From: Betaproteobacteria bacterium RIFCSPLOWO2_02_FULL_68_150
GTDB taxonomy: Bacteria > Pseudomonadota > Gammaproteobacteria > Burkholderiales > SG8-39
Direction of reading: 5' to 3'
DNA: 7,525 bases
Assembly (NCBI GenBank): GCA_001771975.1
Contig: MERE01000132.1
Coordinates: forward strand, 1 to 7,525
Of this stretch, positions 1 through 6,061 are shown piece after piece. Each line of letters starts with the position of its first letter. The first letter of the stretch is position 1. The notes below the pieces were generated by a model that searched no databases, was not told the DNA's origin, and was given only the letters and a program-made list of their open reading frames with translations. The position numbers and the translations under genes were made by a program.

Positions 1-73
1 CGTCGCGCTTGAAGCTGCGGCGCCCGCCGCCAGGTGGCGTTTCCCCGCAGGCGGCGTTTTCGGCACTTGACAT
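1..73 (-). CDS. Partial N-terminus of a leftward gene, possibly a TetR-type regulator
   Basis: An ATG at 73 on the minus strand opens a frame that stays open to the window edge, giving 24 residues (MSSAENAACGETPPGGG followed by RRSFKRD). The reason to believe it is the promoter-like TTGACC-N17-TACTAT immediately upstream, whose expected start point falls about three bases before the ATG, so the message would be nearly leaderless. No Shine-Dalgarno is visible. The basic RRSFKRD segment after a low-complexity leader resembles the arm that precedes the helix-turn-helix in many TetR/BetI-like regulators, and the palindrome over the promoter would suit autorepression. Both points are inference: no diagnostic domain lies inside the window. 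A GTG at 66 in another frame is also open to the edge and cannot be excluded. Confidence 0.4.
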   Translation of the reverse strand, partial: MSSAENAACGETPPGGGRRSFKRD

Positions 74-89
74 ACTGACTGGATAGTAT
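72..89. promoter_or_regulatory. Imperfect palindrome over the left-edge promoter, candidate repressor operator
   Basis: ATACT (72-76) and AGTAT (85-89) are perfect inverted arms around an 8-bp centre that adds one further C-G pair (79/82). The site covers the -10 box and the predicted transcription start of the leftward gene, where a bound repressor would block initiation. TetR-family dimers often bind sites of this size and shape, so autoregulation is a reasonable inference, but the regulator itself is not in view. Confidence 0.35.
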
Positions 90-111
90 CTTCAAAGCGG
101 CCTGCGGTCAA
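76..111 (-). promoter_or_regulatory. Putative sigma-70 promoter for the leftward gene at the left edge
   Basis: On the minus strand TTGACC (111-106) is followed after exactly 17 bp by TACTAT (88-83). The first matches the -35 consensus at five of six positions, the second the -10 at four of six. The predicted start is near 76. The segment is conspicuously A+T-rich compared with its surroundings. Assigned by pattern only. Confidence 0.5.
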
Positions 112-115
112 CGAC

Positions 116-166
116 GCCCGGGGGTTCGACCGGGCCCTGGACCAAATGCACGCCGCCTGCAGCGGC
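116..166. other. Two short G+C-rich inverted repeats downstream of paiB
   Basis: GCCGC (152-156) pairs with GCGGC (162-166) around a 5-nt loop, just past the paiB stop on the minus strand. GCCCGG (116-121) pairs with CCGGGC (130-135) around an 8-nt loop. Neither is followed by a convincing T-run on either strand; only ATTT occurs after the first on the minus strand. They could weaken transcription leaving paiB but do not make a good intrinsic terminator, so readthrough toward the left-edge gene is possible. Nothing else is seen in the gap between paiB and the left-edge promoter. Confidence 0.3.
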
Positions 167-171
167 CCCCT

Positions 172-789
172 TCAATCGGGCGCGAGATGCCGGCGCGTGA
201 GCGCGGCGAGCGCGCGCTCGACGCTGTCCGCGGATCGCTCCAGCTCGGCCGCGATCAGCTCCTGCTCGCGGCGGCCGCGATTCTGCGACAGCTTCCAGCG
301 CGTCGCCAGGCGCGTCACGTCGACCTCGAAATTGACGATGCCCTCGAGCATGGTGCGCAGATACTCTTCCGACAGGCCCTCGAACGTAGCCGCCCAGTCC
401 GGATCGTAGGTTTTCACCAGCTTGGCCTGCGCCGCGTGCTTGGCAGCGCGGTCCTCGATGCGACGGACCGTCCCGTAGGCATGCACCGCGGCATAGTTCC
501 AGGTCGGAACGCGCTCGGCTTGCTCGTACCAGCGCGGCGAGACGTAGGCGTGCGGTCCCCGGAACACGACCAGCACCTCGTCGTCGAAGAACTCGCGCCA
601 CTGCGGGTTCGATTTCGCCATGTGCATGACGAGCGCCAGCGCCTCGCCGCGCTCTTCGACCAGCACCGGCAGGTGCGACGCCTGCAGCGCGCCGCCCGTG
701 CCCGTGACAAGGAGCGCGAAACCGTGCGCGCGCAGGAAGGCGAGCAGCTCGGCGCGGTCGTCGAGCCGGTTGTACGGCGGCGAATACAC
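172..789 (-). CDS. paiB: PaiB-type FMN-binding negative transcriptional regulator family protein
   Basis: This 205-residue protein has the length and landmarks of the PaiB family, which adopts an FMN-binding split-barrel fold. Visible family signatures are the MYSPPYN start, HMAKSNPQW (residues 56-64), FRGPHAYVSPRWY (77-89), VPTWNYAAVHAYG (94-106) and the C-terminal KLSQNR (166-171). The founding member, PaiB of Bacillus subtilis, was described as a repressor of sporulation and protease genes. In proteobacteria the role is unclear, and a flavin-dependent enzyme or heme/flavin-handling function is equally possible. The start is a GTG at 789, chosen because PaiB proteins characteristically begin MYxP. 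No Shine-Dalgarno precedes it. It begins 10 bp after the upstream small membrane protein gene ends, so it is probably the last gene of the ispDF transcript and may depend on translational coupling. The family is clear; the function is not. Confidence 0.88.
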   Translation of the reverse strand: MYSPPYNRLDDRAELLAFLRAHGFALLVTGTGGALQASHLPVLVEERGEALALVMHMAKSNPQWREFFDDEVLVVFRGPHAYVSPRWYEQAERVPTWNYAAVHAYGTVRRIEDRAAKHAAQAKLVKTYDPDWAATFEGLSEEYLRTMLEGIVNFEVDVTRLATRWKLSQNRGRREQELIAAELERSADSVERALAALTRRHLAPD

Positions 790-799
790 GATGCGGGCG

Positions 800-1078
800 C
801 TATTTCTGCGGCAGCACGATTTTCGCGGGCACTTCGATTCTCTGCGCCGGCGGCGCCGTCGTGCCTTTGACGTAGACCGAAACGAAAGCGTACACGAGCA
901 CCAGCAGCGCGATCACCGCGGCGAGCAACCCCCATTTCTGCAACTTGCGCCGCTCGCGCTGCTCCTTTTCCAGATCGTCGGTGAGCCGGCGCACCTTGCG
1001 CAGCGCCTCCTGCTCCGCGACCCGTTGCGCTTCGCGCTCCGCCACCGGCAAGTCCCGCCCACTGTCCGCGTTCGGCAT
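800..1078 (-). CDS. Small single-pass membrane protein with charged N-terminal coiled-coil segment, function unknown
   Basis: I do not recognise this 92-residue protein. Residues about 12-47 are very rich in Glu, Arg, Lys, Gln and Ala, with a heptad-like pattern compatible with a short coiled coil (QEALRKVRRLTDDLEKEQ and following). A single hydrophobic membrane segment follows at about 49-70 (WGLLAAVIALLVLVYAFVSV). A short tail of about 22 residues contains PPAQRIEVPAKIVLPQK. The basic RRKLQK just before the membrane segment predicts the N-terminus in the cytoplasm and the tail in the periplasm. It starts at an ATG with an excellent Shine-Dalgarno: GGAGG at 1088-1084 on the minus strand, 5 nt from the start. 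It lies 32 bp after ispF and 10 bp before paiB on the same strand, so it is probably in the ispDF operon. The strong RBS and coherent architecture argue that it is a real gene. Confidence 0.75.
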   Translation of the reverse strand: MPNADSGRDLPVAEREAQRVAEQEALRKVRRLTDDLEKEQRERRKLQKWGLLAAVIALLVLVYAFVSVYVKGTTAPPAQRIEVPAKIVLPQK

Positions 1079-1110
1079 GATCTCCTCCCTGACGCTCCCC
1101 CCGGACGATG

Positions 1111-1575
1111 TTACTCCTCGATCAGGACCACGGCCTGCGCCGCGATGCCCTCGCCGCGGCCGCTGAAGCCAAGCCCTTCCGTGGTGGTGGCCTTGACGTT
1201 GACCGCGGCAGGAGCGACTTCCAGATCCGCCGCGATGTTCGCGACCATGGCGTCGATGTACGGGGCCATGCGCGGCGCCTGCGCGATGATCGTGGCGTCG
1301 ACATTCACGATCCGGTAGCGCCGCGTCAGCGCGCGCACCGCGCGCAGCAGCACGCGGCTGTCGGCGCCCGCGTAGCACGGGTCGCTGTCGGGGAAGTGCC
1401 GGCCGATGTCGCCGAGCGCCGCCGCGCCGAGCAGTGCGTCGCAGATCGCGTGCAGCAGCACGTCGGCGTCCGAATGCCCGGCGAGTCCCTTGTCGTGCGC
1501 AATGTGCACGCCGCCGATGACGAGCCTGCGGCCCGCGACCAGCGCGTGCGCATCGCATCCCTGTCCGATTCTCAT
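1111..1575 (-). CDS. ispF: 2-C-methyl-D-erythritol 2,4-cyclodiphosphate synthase
   Basis: IspF converts CDP-methylerythritol 2-phosphate to methylerythritol 2,4-cyclodiphosphate with release of CMP, in the cytosolic MEP pathway to IPP and DMAPP. The 154-residue length is typical. The divalent-metal ligands known for the family are all present: D8 and H10 in MRIGQGCDAH, and H42 in GHSDADVLLHA (residues 33-43). Other conserved blocks are LGAAALGDIGRHFPDSDP (49-66), VDATIIAQAPRMAP (92-105), VNVKATTTEGLGF (126-138) and GRGEGIA (139-145). The active enzyme is a homotrimer in this family. The ATG overlaps the ispD stop as ATGA (1575-1572), and no independent Shine-Dalgarno is seen, which points to translational coupling to ispD. 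No residue looks missing. Confidence 0.97.
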   Translation of the reverse strand: MRIGQGCDAHALVAGRRLVIGGVHIAHDKGLAGHSDADVLLHAICDALLGAAALGDIGRHFPDSDPCYAGADSRVLLRAVRALTRRYRIVNVDATIIAQAPRMAPYIDAMVANIAADLEVAPAAVNVKATTTEGLGFSGRGEGIAAQAVVLIEE

Positions 1576-2264
1576 CGCGTCGCGAGGATCGCCGCGGCGA
1601 TCGCCAGATCCTCCGTGTAGGTCACTTTCAGATTCTCCCGGCTCCCGGTCACCAGGCGCGGCCGCAGGCCGAGCTGTTCGATCGCGCTCGCCTCGTCGGT
1701 CACGCTGCCCTTCGCGTCGCGCAGCGCCTGCGCCAGGAGCCCGGCACGAAACATCTGCGGCGTCTGCGCGAGCCAGAGCTGCGTGCGGTCCTCGGTCGCG
1801 GCGACCCGCTGCACGCCCGCCTCGTCCTTGCCGGCACGCTTCACGGTGTCGGCGATCGGCAGCGCGAGGATGCCGCCGATCGCGTCGGCCGCACACTCGG
1901 CGACCAGGGCTGCGAGATCGGCGCGCGGCACGCAGGGGCGCGCCGCGTCGTGTACCAGCATCCAGTCGTCCACGTCGACTGCGGCGGAGGCCGCGACCAG
2001 CCCGTTGTACACCGAGTCGCGGCGCGTCGCGCCGCCGCAGTAAAGCGGCTCGACGCGCCCGCCGAACGCGCTCCAGTCGTGGCGCGCGAATTCGGTGTCG
2101 CCCGGTGCCAGCACGACGAATACGTTCTCGACCTCGACCCCGCACAGCGCGCGCACCGCGTGCCAGAGCATCGGCCTGCCGGCGAGCGGCAGATACTGCT
2201 TCGGTTGCGCGCCTGCCAGGCGGGTGCCGGAGCCGGCTGCGGGAACGAGCGCGAAGAGTGCCAA
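1572..2264 (-). CDS. ispD: 2-C-methyl-D-erythritol 4-phosphate cytidylyltransferase
   Basis: IspD couples MEP with CTP to give CDP-methylerythritol and pyrophosphate, two steps before IspF. Signatures are the nucleotide-binding ALVPAAGSGTR (residues 5-15) and PKQY (21-24), in which R15 and K22 match the catalytic Arg20 and Lys27 of the E. coli enzyme. VHDAARPCV, the TQTPQMF-like AQTPQMF, TDEASAIE and a C-terminal NLKVTYTEDL are also present. No in-frame ATG or GTG exists before the nucleotide-binding loop. I chose the TTG at 2264, which gives 230 residues and the short lead-in usual for the family. A TTG at 2321 would add 19 residues (249 in all), but it lies at the possible -35 box of the leftward promoter and inside the hairpin region, so it is less likely. 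No clear Shine-Dalgarno is seen for either. The gene is the first of the leftward operon and is divergent from mfd. Confidence 0.95.
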   Translation of the reverse strand: MALFALVPAAGSGTRLAGAQPKQYLPLAGRPMLWHAVRALCGVEVENVFVVLAPGDTEFARHDWSAFGGRVEPLYCGGATRRDSVYNGLVAASAAVDVDDWMLVHDAARPCVPRADLAALVAECAADAIGGILALPIADTVKRAGKDEAGVQRVAATEDRTQLWLAQTPQMFRAGLLAQALRDAKGSVTDEASAIEQLGLRPRLVTGSRENLKVTYTEDLAIAAAILATR

Positions 2265-2290
2265 GCGGGAAGCGGTTGTTTTTTCAGAAC

Positions 2291-2321
2291 GTATAATTGC
2301 ATGGCGCGCCGGAACGAACAA
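2291..2321 (-). promoter_or_regulatory. Possible promoter for the ispD operon
   Basis: On the minus strand TTGTTC (2321-2316) is separated by 17-18 bp from the A+T-rich AATTATAC (2298-2291). Both boxes are partial matches to the sigma-70 consensus. Initiation near 2284 would leave a leader of about 20 nt before the TTG start at 2264. This is a weak pattern-based call; it overlaps the plus-strand TATAAT and the hairpin, so the divergent promoters would share DNA. Confidence 0.3.
2292..2297 (+). promoter_or_regulatory. Consensus -10 element (TATAAT), probable mfd promoter
   Basis: A perfect TATAAT sits 47 bp before the mfd ATG in a G+C-rich sequence, preceded by a T-rich stretch (TTGTTTTTTC, 2276-2285). 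No -35 match is found at 15-18 bp spacing, since the bases there are G+C-rich, and there is no extended -10 TGn. The promoter may therefore be weak or activator-dependent. The predicted start is about 2304, directly before the hairpin at 2306. Confidence 0.45.
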
Positions 2322-2338
2322 CCGTTCGGCGCTTTTTT
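2306..2338 (+). terminator. Intrinsic-terminator-like hairpin with T6 in the mfd leader
   Basis: GCGCCG (2306-2311) plus AACG (2313-2316) pairs with CGTT (2323-2326) plus CGGCGC (2327-2332). This is a ten-pair stem with one bulged G at 2312 and a 6-nt loop AACAAC, followed at once by six T residues (2333-2338). The geometry is that of a rho-independent terminator acting rightward. It ends six bases before the mfd ATG and begins at about the predicted transcription start from the TATAAT at 2292. No rightward gene lies upstream for it to terminate. It could be a leader attenuator, a stabilising 5' hairpin, or a block against antisense transcription emerging from the ispD side. The structure is clear; its role is inferred. 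Confidence 0.6.
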
Positions 2339-2344
2339 CATTTC

Positions 2345-5300
2345 ATGCGCCGCGACTCGCTGCCTCGGAAACGCCGCTTCACGCGCCTGGCCGGCTCGGC
2401 GGACGCGCTCGCCATCGCGCGGCTTTTGGCCGCAGGTCCGGCCTCGCGGCCCGCAGAGGCATCGGCTCCGGTAGCGGTGGTCAGCGCCGGCGCGCAGGAA
2501 GCGCAGCGCCTGGCCGAGGAGATCGCCTGGTTCGAGCCCGCGCTGCGCGTATGCCTGCTGCCGGACTGGGAGACCCTGCCCTACGACAGTTTTTCGCCGC
2601 ACCAGGATCTGGTCTCCGAGCGCCTGGCGACGCTGTACCGCATCCAGCAGCGGGATTTCGACGTCGCCGTGGTGCCGGCGCAGACCGCGCTTTATCGGCT
2701 GTGTCCGCCCGCGTACCTCGCGGCGCACACTTTCTTCCTCTCCCGGGGCGGACGGCTCGACCTGGACGCGCTGCGCCGGCAGCTGGCGCTCGCAGGCTAC
2801 AGCCACGCGACGCAGGTGGTGACACCGGGCGAATTCTGCGTGCGCGGCGGGCTGATCGACCTCTTTCCGATGGGCAGCGCGCTGCCTTACCGCATCGATC
2901 TCGACGACGACCTCATGGAGTCGATCCGCACCTTCGATATCGACACGCAGCGCACCGTGTATGCCGTGCCCGAGATCCGGCTGCTGCCGGCGCGCGAGTT
3001 TCCCCTCGACAACGCGGCGCGCGCGCGCTTTCGCAGCCGCTGGCGCGAGCGTTTCGAGGGCGACCCGTCGAAGAAGGGCATTTACCGCGACGTCTCGAAC
3101 GGCGTCGCGCCGGCCGGCATCGAGTATTACCTGCCGCTGTTTTTCGACGGCGTCGCGTCGCTGTTCGACTACCTCCCGGCGGGCACGACGCTGGCGCTGC
3201 ATCACGACGTGGCGGGCGCGATCGGGGAGTTCTGGCGCGACGCCGCGATGCGCCATCGCCTCCTCGGCGGCGAGCCCGACCGGCCGTTGTTGACGCCGCA
3301 GGAGCTGTTCCTCGGCGCCGAGGAGTTCTTCCTGCGGGTGCGTGATTTCGCACGCATCGACGTCGCCACCGGAGCGAGCGAAGCCGACGCCACGGACGAA
3401 CCGCTCGCGGCCGAAGCCCTGCCGCCGCTCGCCGTCGAGCGGCGCGCGCCCGATCCGCTCGCCGGTCTGAAGCACTTCCTGCAGGGCTGCGGACTGCGCG
3501 TCCTCATCGCCGCCGAATCGGCAGGCCGGCGCGAGACCATGGCGGGCTATCTCGCCGAGTACGGCGTGACACCCGTGCCGTGCGCCAGTTTCGCCGATTT
3601 CATCCGGGGCAGCGAGCGGCTGCAGCTCGCGGTGGCGCCGCTCGCAGCCGGGTTCGCCGTGCCCGCCGAGGGCTGGTGCCTGATCACCGAGGCGGAACTG
3701 TACGCCGGCACGGTGCGCCGCCGGGGCCGTGCCGCCGAGAAGCGCAGCGCGGTCGAAGGGCTGCTGCGCGATCTCTCGGAACTCAAGATCGGCGATCCGG
3801 TGGTGCACGTGCAGCACGGCATCGGCCGCTACCAGGGACTGGTGAGCCTCGACCTGGGCGACGGCGCGAACGAATTCCTGCGGCTCGAGTACGACGGCGC
3901 CGACAAGCTCTACGTGCCGGTGTCGCAGCTCGCGGTGATCTCGCGCTATTGCGGCGCGGAGGCCGATGCCGCACCGCTCCACAAGCTCGGCAGCGGCCAA
4001 TGGGACAAGGCCAAGGCGAAGGCCGCCAAGCAGGTGCGCGACACCGCCGCCGAGCTGCTCGCGTTGTACGCCAGGCGTGCGGCGCGCCAGGGACACGCTT
4101 TCGGCATCCGCCAGCACGACCTCGAGGCCTTTGCCAGCGGCTTCGGCTTCGAGGAAACACCCGATCAGGCCTCGGCCATCGAGGCGGCGACGCGCGACAT
4201 GGCCTCGGGCAAGCCGATGGACCGGCTGATCTGCGGCGATGTAGGGTTCGGCAAGACCGAGGTCGCGCTGCGCGCCGCCTTCGTCGCGGTGGCCGACAGC
4301 AAGCAGGTGGCGCTGCTTTGCCCAACCACGCTGCTCGCCGAGCAGCACTTCCAGACGTTCGGCGACCGCTTCGCCGACTGGCCGGTGAGGATTGCCGAGC
4401 TGTCGCGCTTTCGCTCCGGCAAGCAGCACGCGCAGGCGCTGGCGGGGCTCGCCGACGGCAGCCTCGACATCGCCATCGGCACCCACAAGCTGCTGCAGCG
4501 CGGCGTGTGCTTCGCGCGCCTCGGGCTGGTGATCATCGACGAGGAACACCGCTTCGGCGTGCGCCAGAAGGAAGCGCTCAAGGCGCTGCGCGCCGAGGTG
4601 GACGTGCTCACGCTCACCGCGACGCCGATCCCGCGCACCCTCGCGCTGTCGCTGGAAGGCTTGCGCGACTTCTCCGTGATCGCGACCGCGCCGCAGAAGC
4701 GCCTCGCGATCAAGACCTTCGTCTCGCACTGGTCGGACGGCCTGGTGCGCGAGGCGGTGCTGCGCGAGCTGCGCCGCGGCGGCCAGGTGTACTTCCTGTA
4801 CAACGACGTCGACACCATCGAGCCGATGCGCGAGCGCCTGGCGCGCCTGGTGCCCGAGGCGCGCATCGCGGTGGCGCACGGCCAGATGCGCGAGCGCGAG
4901 CTCGAGCGCGTGATGCGCGACTTCTACGTGATCGCGACCGCGCCGCAGAAGCGCCTCGCGATCAAGACCTTCGTCTCGCACTGGTCGGACGGCCTGGTGC
5001 GCGAGGCGGTGCTGCGCGAGCTGCGCCGCGGCGGCCAGGTGTACTTCCTGTACAACGACGTCGACACCATCGAGCCGATGCGCGAGCGCCTGGCGCGCCT
5101 GGTGCCCGAGGCGCGCATCGCGGTGGCGCACGGCCAGATGCGCGAGCGCGAGCTCGAGCGCGTGATGCGCGACTTCTACGCGCAACGCTTCAACCTGCTG
5201 GTATGCTCTACCATCATCGAGACCGGGATCGACATCCCTACCGCGAACACCATCGTCATCCACCGCGCCGACAAGTTCGGCCTGGCGCAACTGCACCAGC

Positions 5301-6061
5301 TGCGCGGCAGGGTCGGGCGCTCCCATCACCAGGCCTATGCCTACCTGCTCACGCCGCCGCCGGGCGAGCCCGGCGCCGGGCCCCTGACCGGGCTCACGCC
5401 CGCGGCGAAGAAGCGCCTCGAGGCGATCCAGCTGATGGAGCAGCTCGGCTCGGGCTTTTACCTCGCGATGCACGACCTCGAGATTCGCGGCGCGGGCGAG
5501 GTGCTCGGCGAATCGCAGTCCGGCGAGATCCACGAGATCGGCTTCGACCTGTACGCCAAGATGCTCGAGCGCGCGGTGCACGCGCTCAGGGCGGGCAAGG
5601 CGATCGACCTCGACCGTCCGATCGACCTCTCTGCAGAAGTCAACCTGCACGTGCCGGCGCTGCTGCCGGAGAGCTATTGCAGCGACGTGCACGAGCGCCT
5701 GTCGCTGTACAAGCGGCTCGCCAACTGCGAGGTGCGCGAGGCGCTCGATGCGATGCGCGAGGAGCTCATCGACCGCTTCGGCGAGCTGCCGGAGGCCGCG
5801 CGCGCGCTGCTCGACTCGCACCTGCTGCGCATCCTGGCGAAGCCGATCGGCGTCGCACGCATCGACGCGACGCACGAGACGCTGCGGCTGCAGTTCCAGA
5901 AGGACCCGCCGCTCGAGCCGCGCAAGCTCATCGACCTGGTGCAGCGCCGCCGCAACCTGCGCCTCACCGGTCCCGACCGGCTGCAGCTCGAGGCGAAGCT
6001 GCCGTCGTGGCCGGAGCGCGTGCAGGCCGCGCGCGACCTGATGCAGCAGCTGGCGGCCTAG
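2345..6061 (+). CDS. mfd: Transcription-repair coupling factor Mfd with an internal 84-residue tandem duplication
   Basis: Mfd is an ATP-driven DNA translocase that removes RNA polymerase stalled at lesions and recruits UvrA for nucleotide excision repair. The domain order is canonical. A UvrB-like module (about residues 1-340) includes LPYDSFSPH (78-86) and GEFCVRGGLIDLFP (162-175). The RNA polymerase interaction domain (about 480-550) begins GDPVVHVQHGIGRY. The first helicase lobe has Walker A GDVGFGKTE (631-639, K637), DEEH (732-735) and LTATPIPRT (757-765). The second lobe has STIIETGIDIP (955-965), QLRGRVGR (985-992) and DLEIRGAGE (1044-1052). The TRCF C-terminal domain lies at about 1085-1238. 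Residues 778-861 are repeated exactly as 862-945, so the protein is 1238 residues long against about 1150 normally. Whether the motor still works is unknown. The ATG at 2345 is preferred over a TTG at 2297, which overlaps the -10 box. No Shine-Dalgarno is seen. The stop abuts serB. Confidence 0.95.
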   Translation: MRRDSLPRKRRFTRLAGSADALAIARLLAAGPASRPAEASAPVAVVSAGAQEAQRLAEEIAWFEPALRVCLLPDWETLPYDSFSPHQDLVSERLATLYRIQQRDFDVAVVPAQTALYRLCPPAYLAAHTFFLSRGGRLDLDALRRQLALAGYSHATQVVTPGEFCVRGGLIDLFPMGSALPYRIDLDDDLMESIRTFDIDTQRTVYAVPEIRLLPAREFPLDNAARARFRSRWRERFEGDPSKKGIYRDVSNGVAPAGIEYYLPLFFDGVASLFDYLPAGTTLALHHDVAGAIGEFWRDAAMRHRLLGGEPDRPLLTPQELFLGAEEFFLRVRDFARIDVATGASEADATDEPLAAEALPPLAVERRAPDPLAGLKHFLQGCGLRVLIAAESAGRRETMAGYLAEYGVTPVPCASFADFIRGSERLQLAVAPLAAGFAVPAEGWCLITEAELYAGTVRRRGRAAEKRSAVEGLLRDLSELKIGDPVVHVQHGIGRYQGLVSLDLGDGANEFLRLEYDGADKLYVPVSQLAVISRYCGAEADAAPLHKLGSGQWDKAKAKAAKQVRDTAAELLALYARRAARQGHAFGIRQHDLEAFASGFGFEETPDQASAIEAATRDMASGKPMDRLICGDVGFGKTEVALRAAFVAVADSKQVALLCPTTLLAEQHFQTFGDRFADWPVRIAELSRFRSGKQHAQALAGLADGSLDIAIGTHKLLQRGVCFARLGLVIIDEEHRFGVRQKEALKALRAEVDVLTLTATPIPRTLALSLEGLRDFSVIATAPQKRLAIKTFVSHWSDGLVREAVLRELRRGGQVYFLYNDVDTIEPMRERLARLVPEARIAVAHGQMRERELERVMRDFYVIATAPQKRLAIKTFVSHWSDGLVREAVLRELRRGGQVYFLYNDVDTIEPMRERLARLVPEARIAVAHGQMRERELERVMRDFYAQRFNLLVCSTIIETGIDIPTANTIVIHRADKFGLAQLHQLRGRVGRSHHQAYAYLLTPPPGEPGAGPLTGLTPAAKKRLEAIQLMEQLGSGFYLAMHDLEIRGAGEVLGESQSGEIHEIGFDLYAKMLERAVHALRAGKAIDLDRPIDLSAEVNLHVPALLPESYCSDVHERLSLYKRLANCEVREALDAMREELIDRFGELPEAARALLDSHLLRILAKPIGVARIDATHETLRLQFQKDPPLEPRKLIDLVQRRRNLRLTGPDRLQLEAKLPSWPERVQAARDLMQQLAA
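4662..5180 (+). repeat. 15-bp near-identical repeats bounding the mfd duplication units
   Basis: TGCGCGACTTCTCCG at 4662-4676 and TGCGCGACTTCTACG at 5166-5180 differ only at the 13th base. The copy at the junction (4914-4928) has the A form, like the right-hand one. All three are spaced exactly 252 bp apart. In the inferred single-copy ancestor, two such sites 252 bp apart would allow slippage or unequal exchange to duplicate the interval. They encode the LRDFS and MRDFY segments of Mfd. Confidence 0.9.
4675..5178 (+). repeat. Perfect 252-bp in-frame direct tandem duplication within mfd
   Basis: The two units are 4675-4926 and 4927-5178. I compared them base by base and found no difference over 252 bp, and the match runs two bases further. 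The unit length is 84 codons, so the frame is kept. It encodes VIATAPQKRLAIKTF through ERVMRDFY, the first part of the second helicase lobe, including the motif IV region RGGQVYFLYND, and stops before motif V. Mfd proteins such as that of E. coli carry this segment once. Identity at all third codon positions means the event is very recent, is being homogenised, or is an assembly artefact. Confidence 0.97.

Noticed and set aside
67..96. A plus-strand TTGACA at 67-72 with TTCAAA at 91-96 could be a rightward promoter.
   Set aside because: The -10 match is poor and the only gene to its right for over 2 kb runs the other way. The minus-strand TTGACC-N17-TACTAT in the same place fits better.
120..137. 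GGGTTCGACC near 123-131 resembles a tRNA T-arm.
   Set aside because: The flanking bases do not form the T-stem with the right pairing, and no anticodon arm, D arm or acceptor stem is found upstream.
4675..5178. The mfd repeat was considered as a mobile-element insertion or a natural domain expansion of the family.
   Set aside because: The repeated DNA is mfd coding sequence itself, with no inverted ends or transposase. The copies are 100% identical, which does not fit an old, diverged domain duplication.
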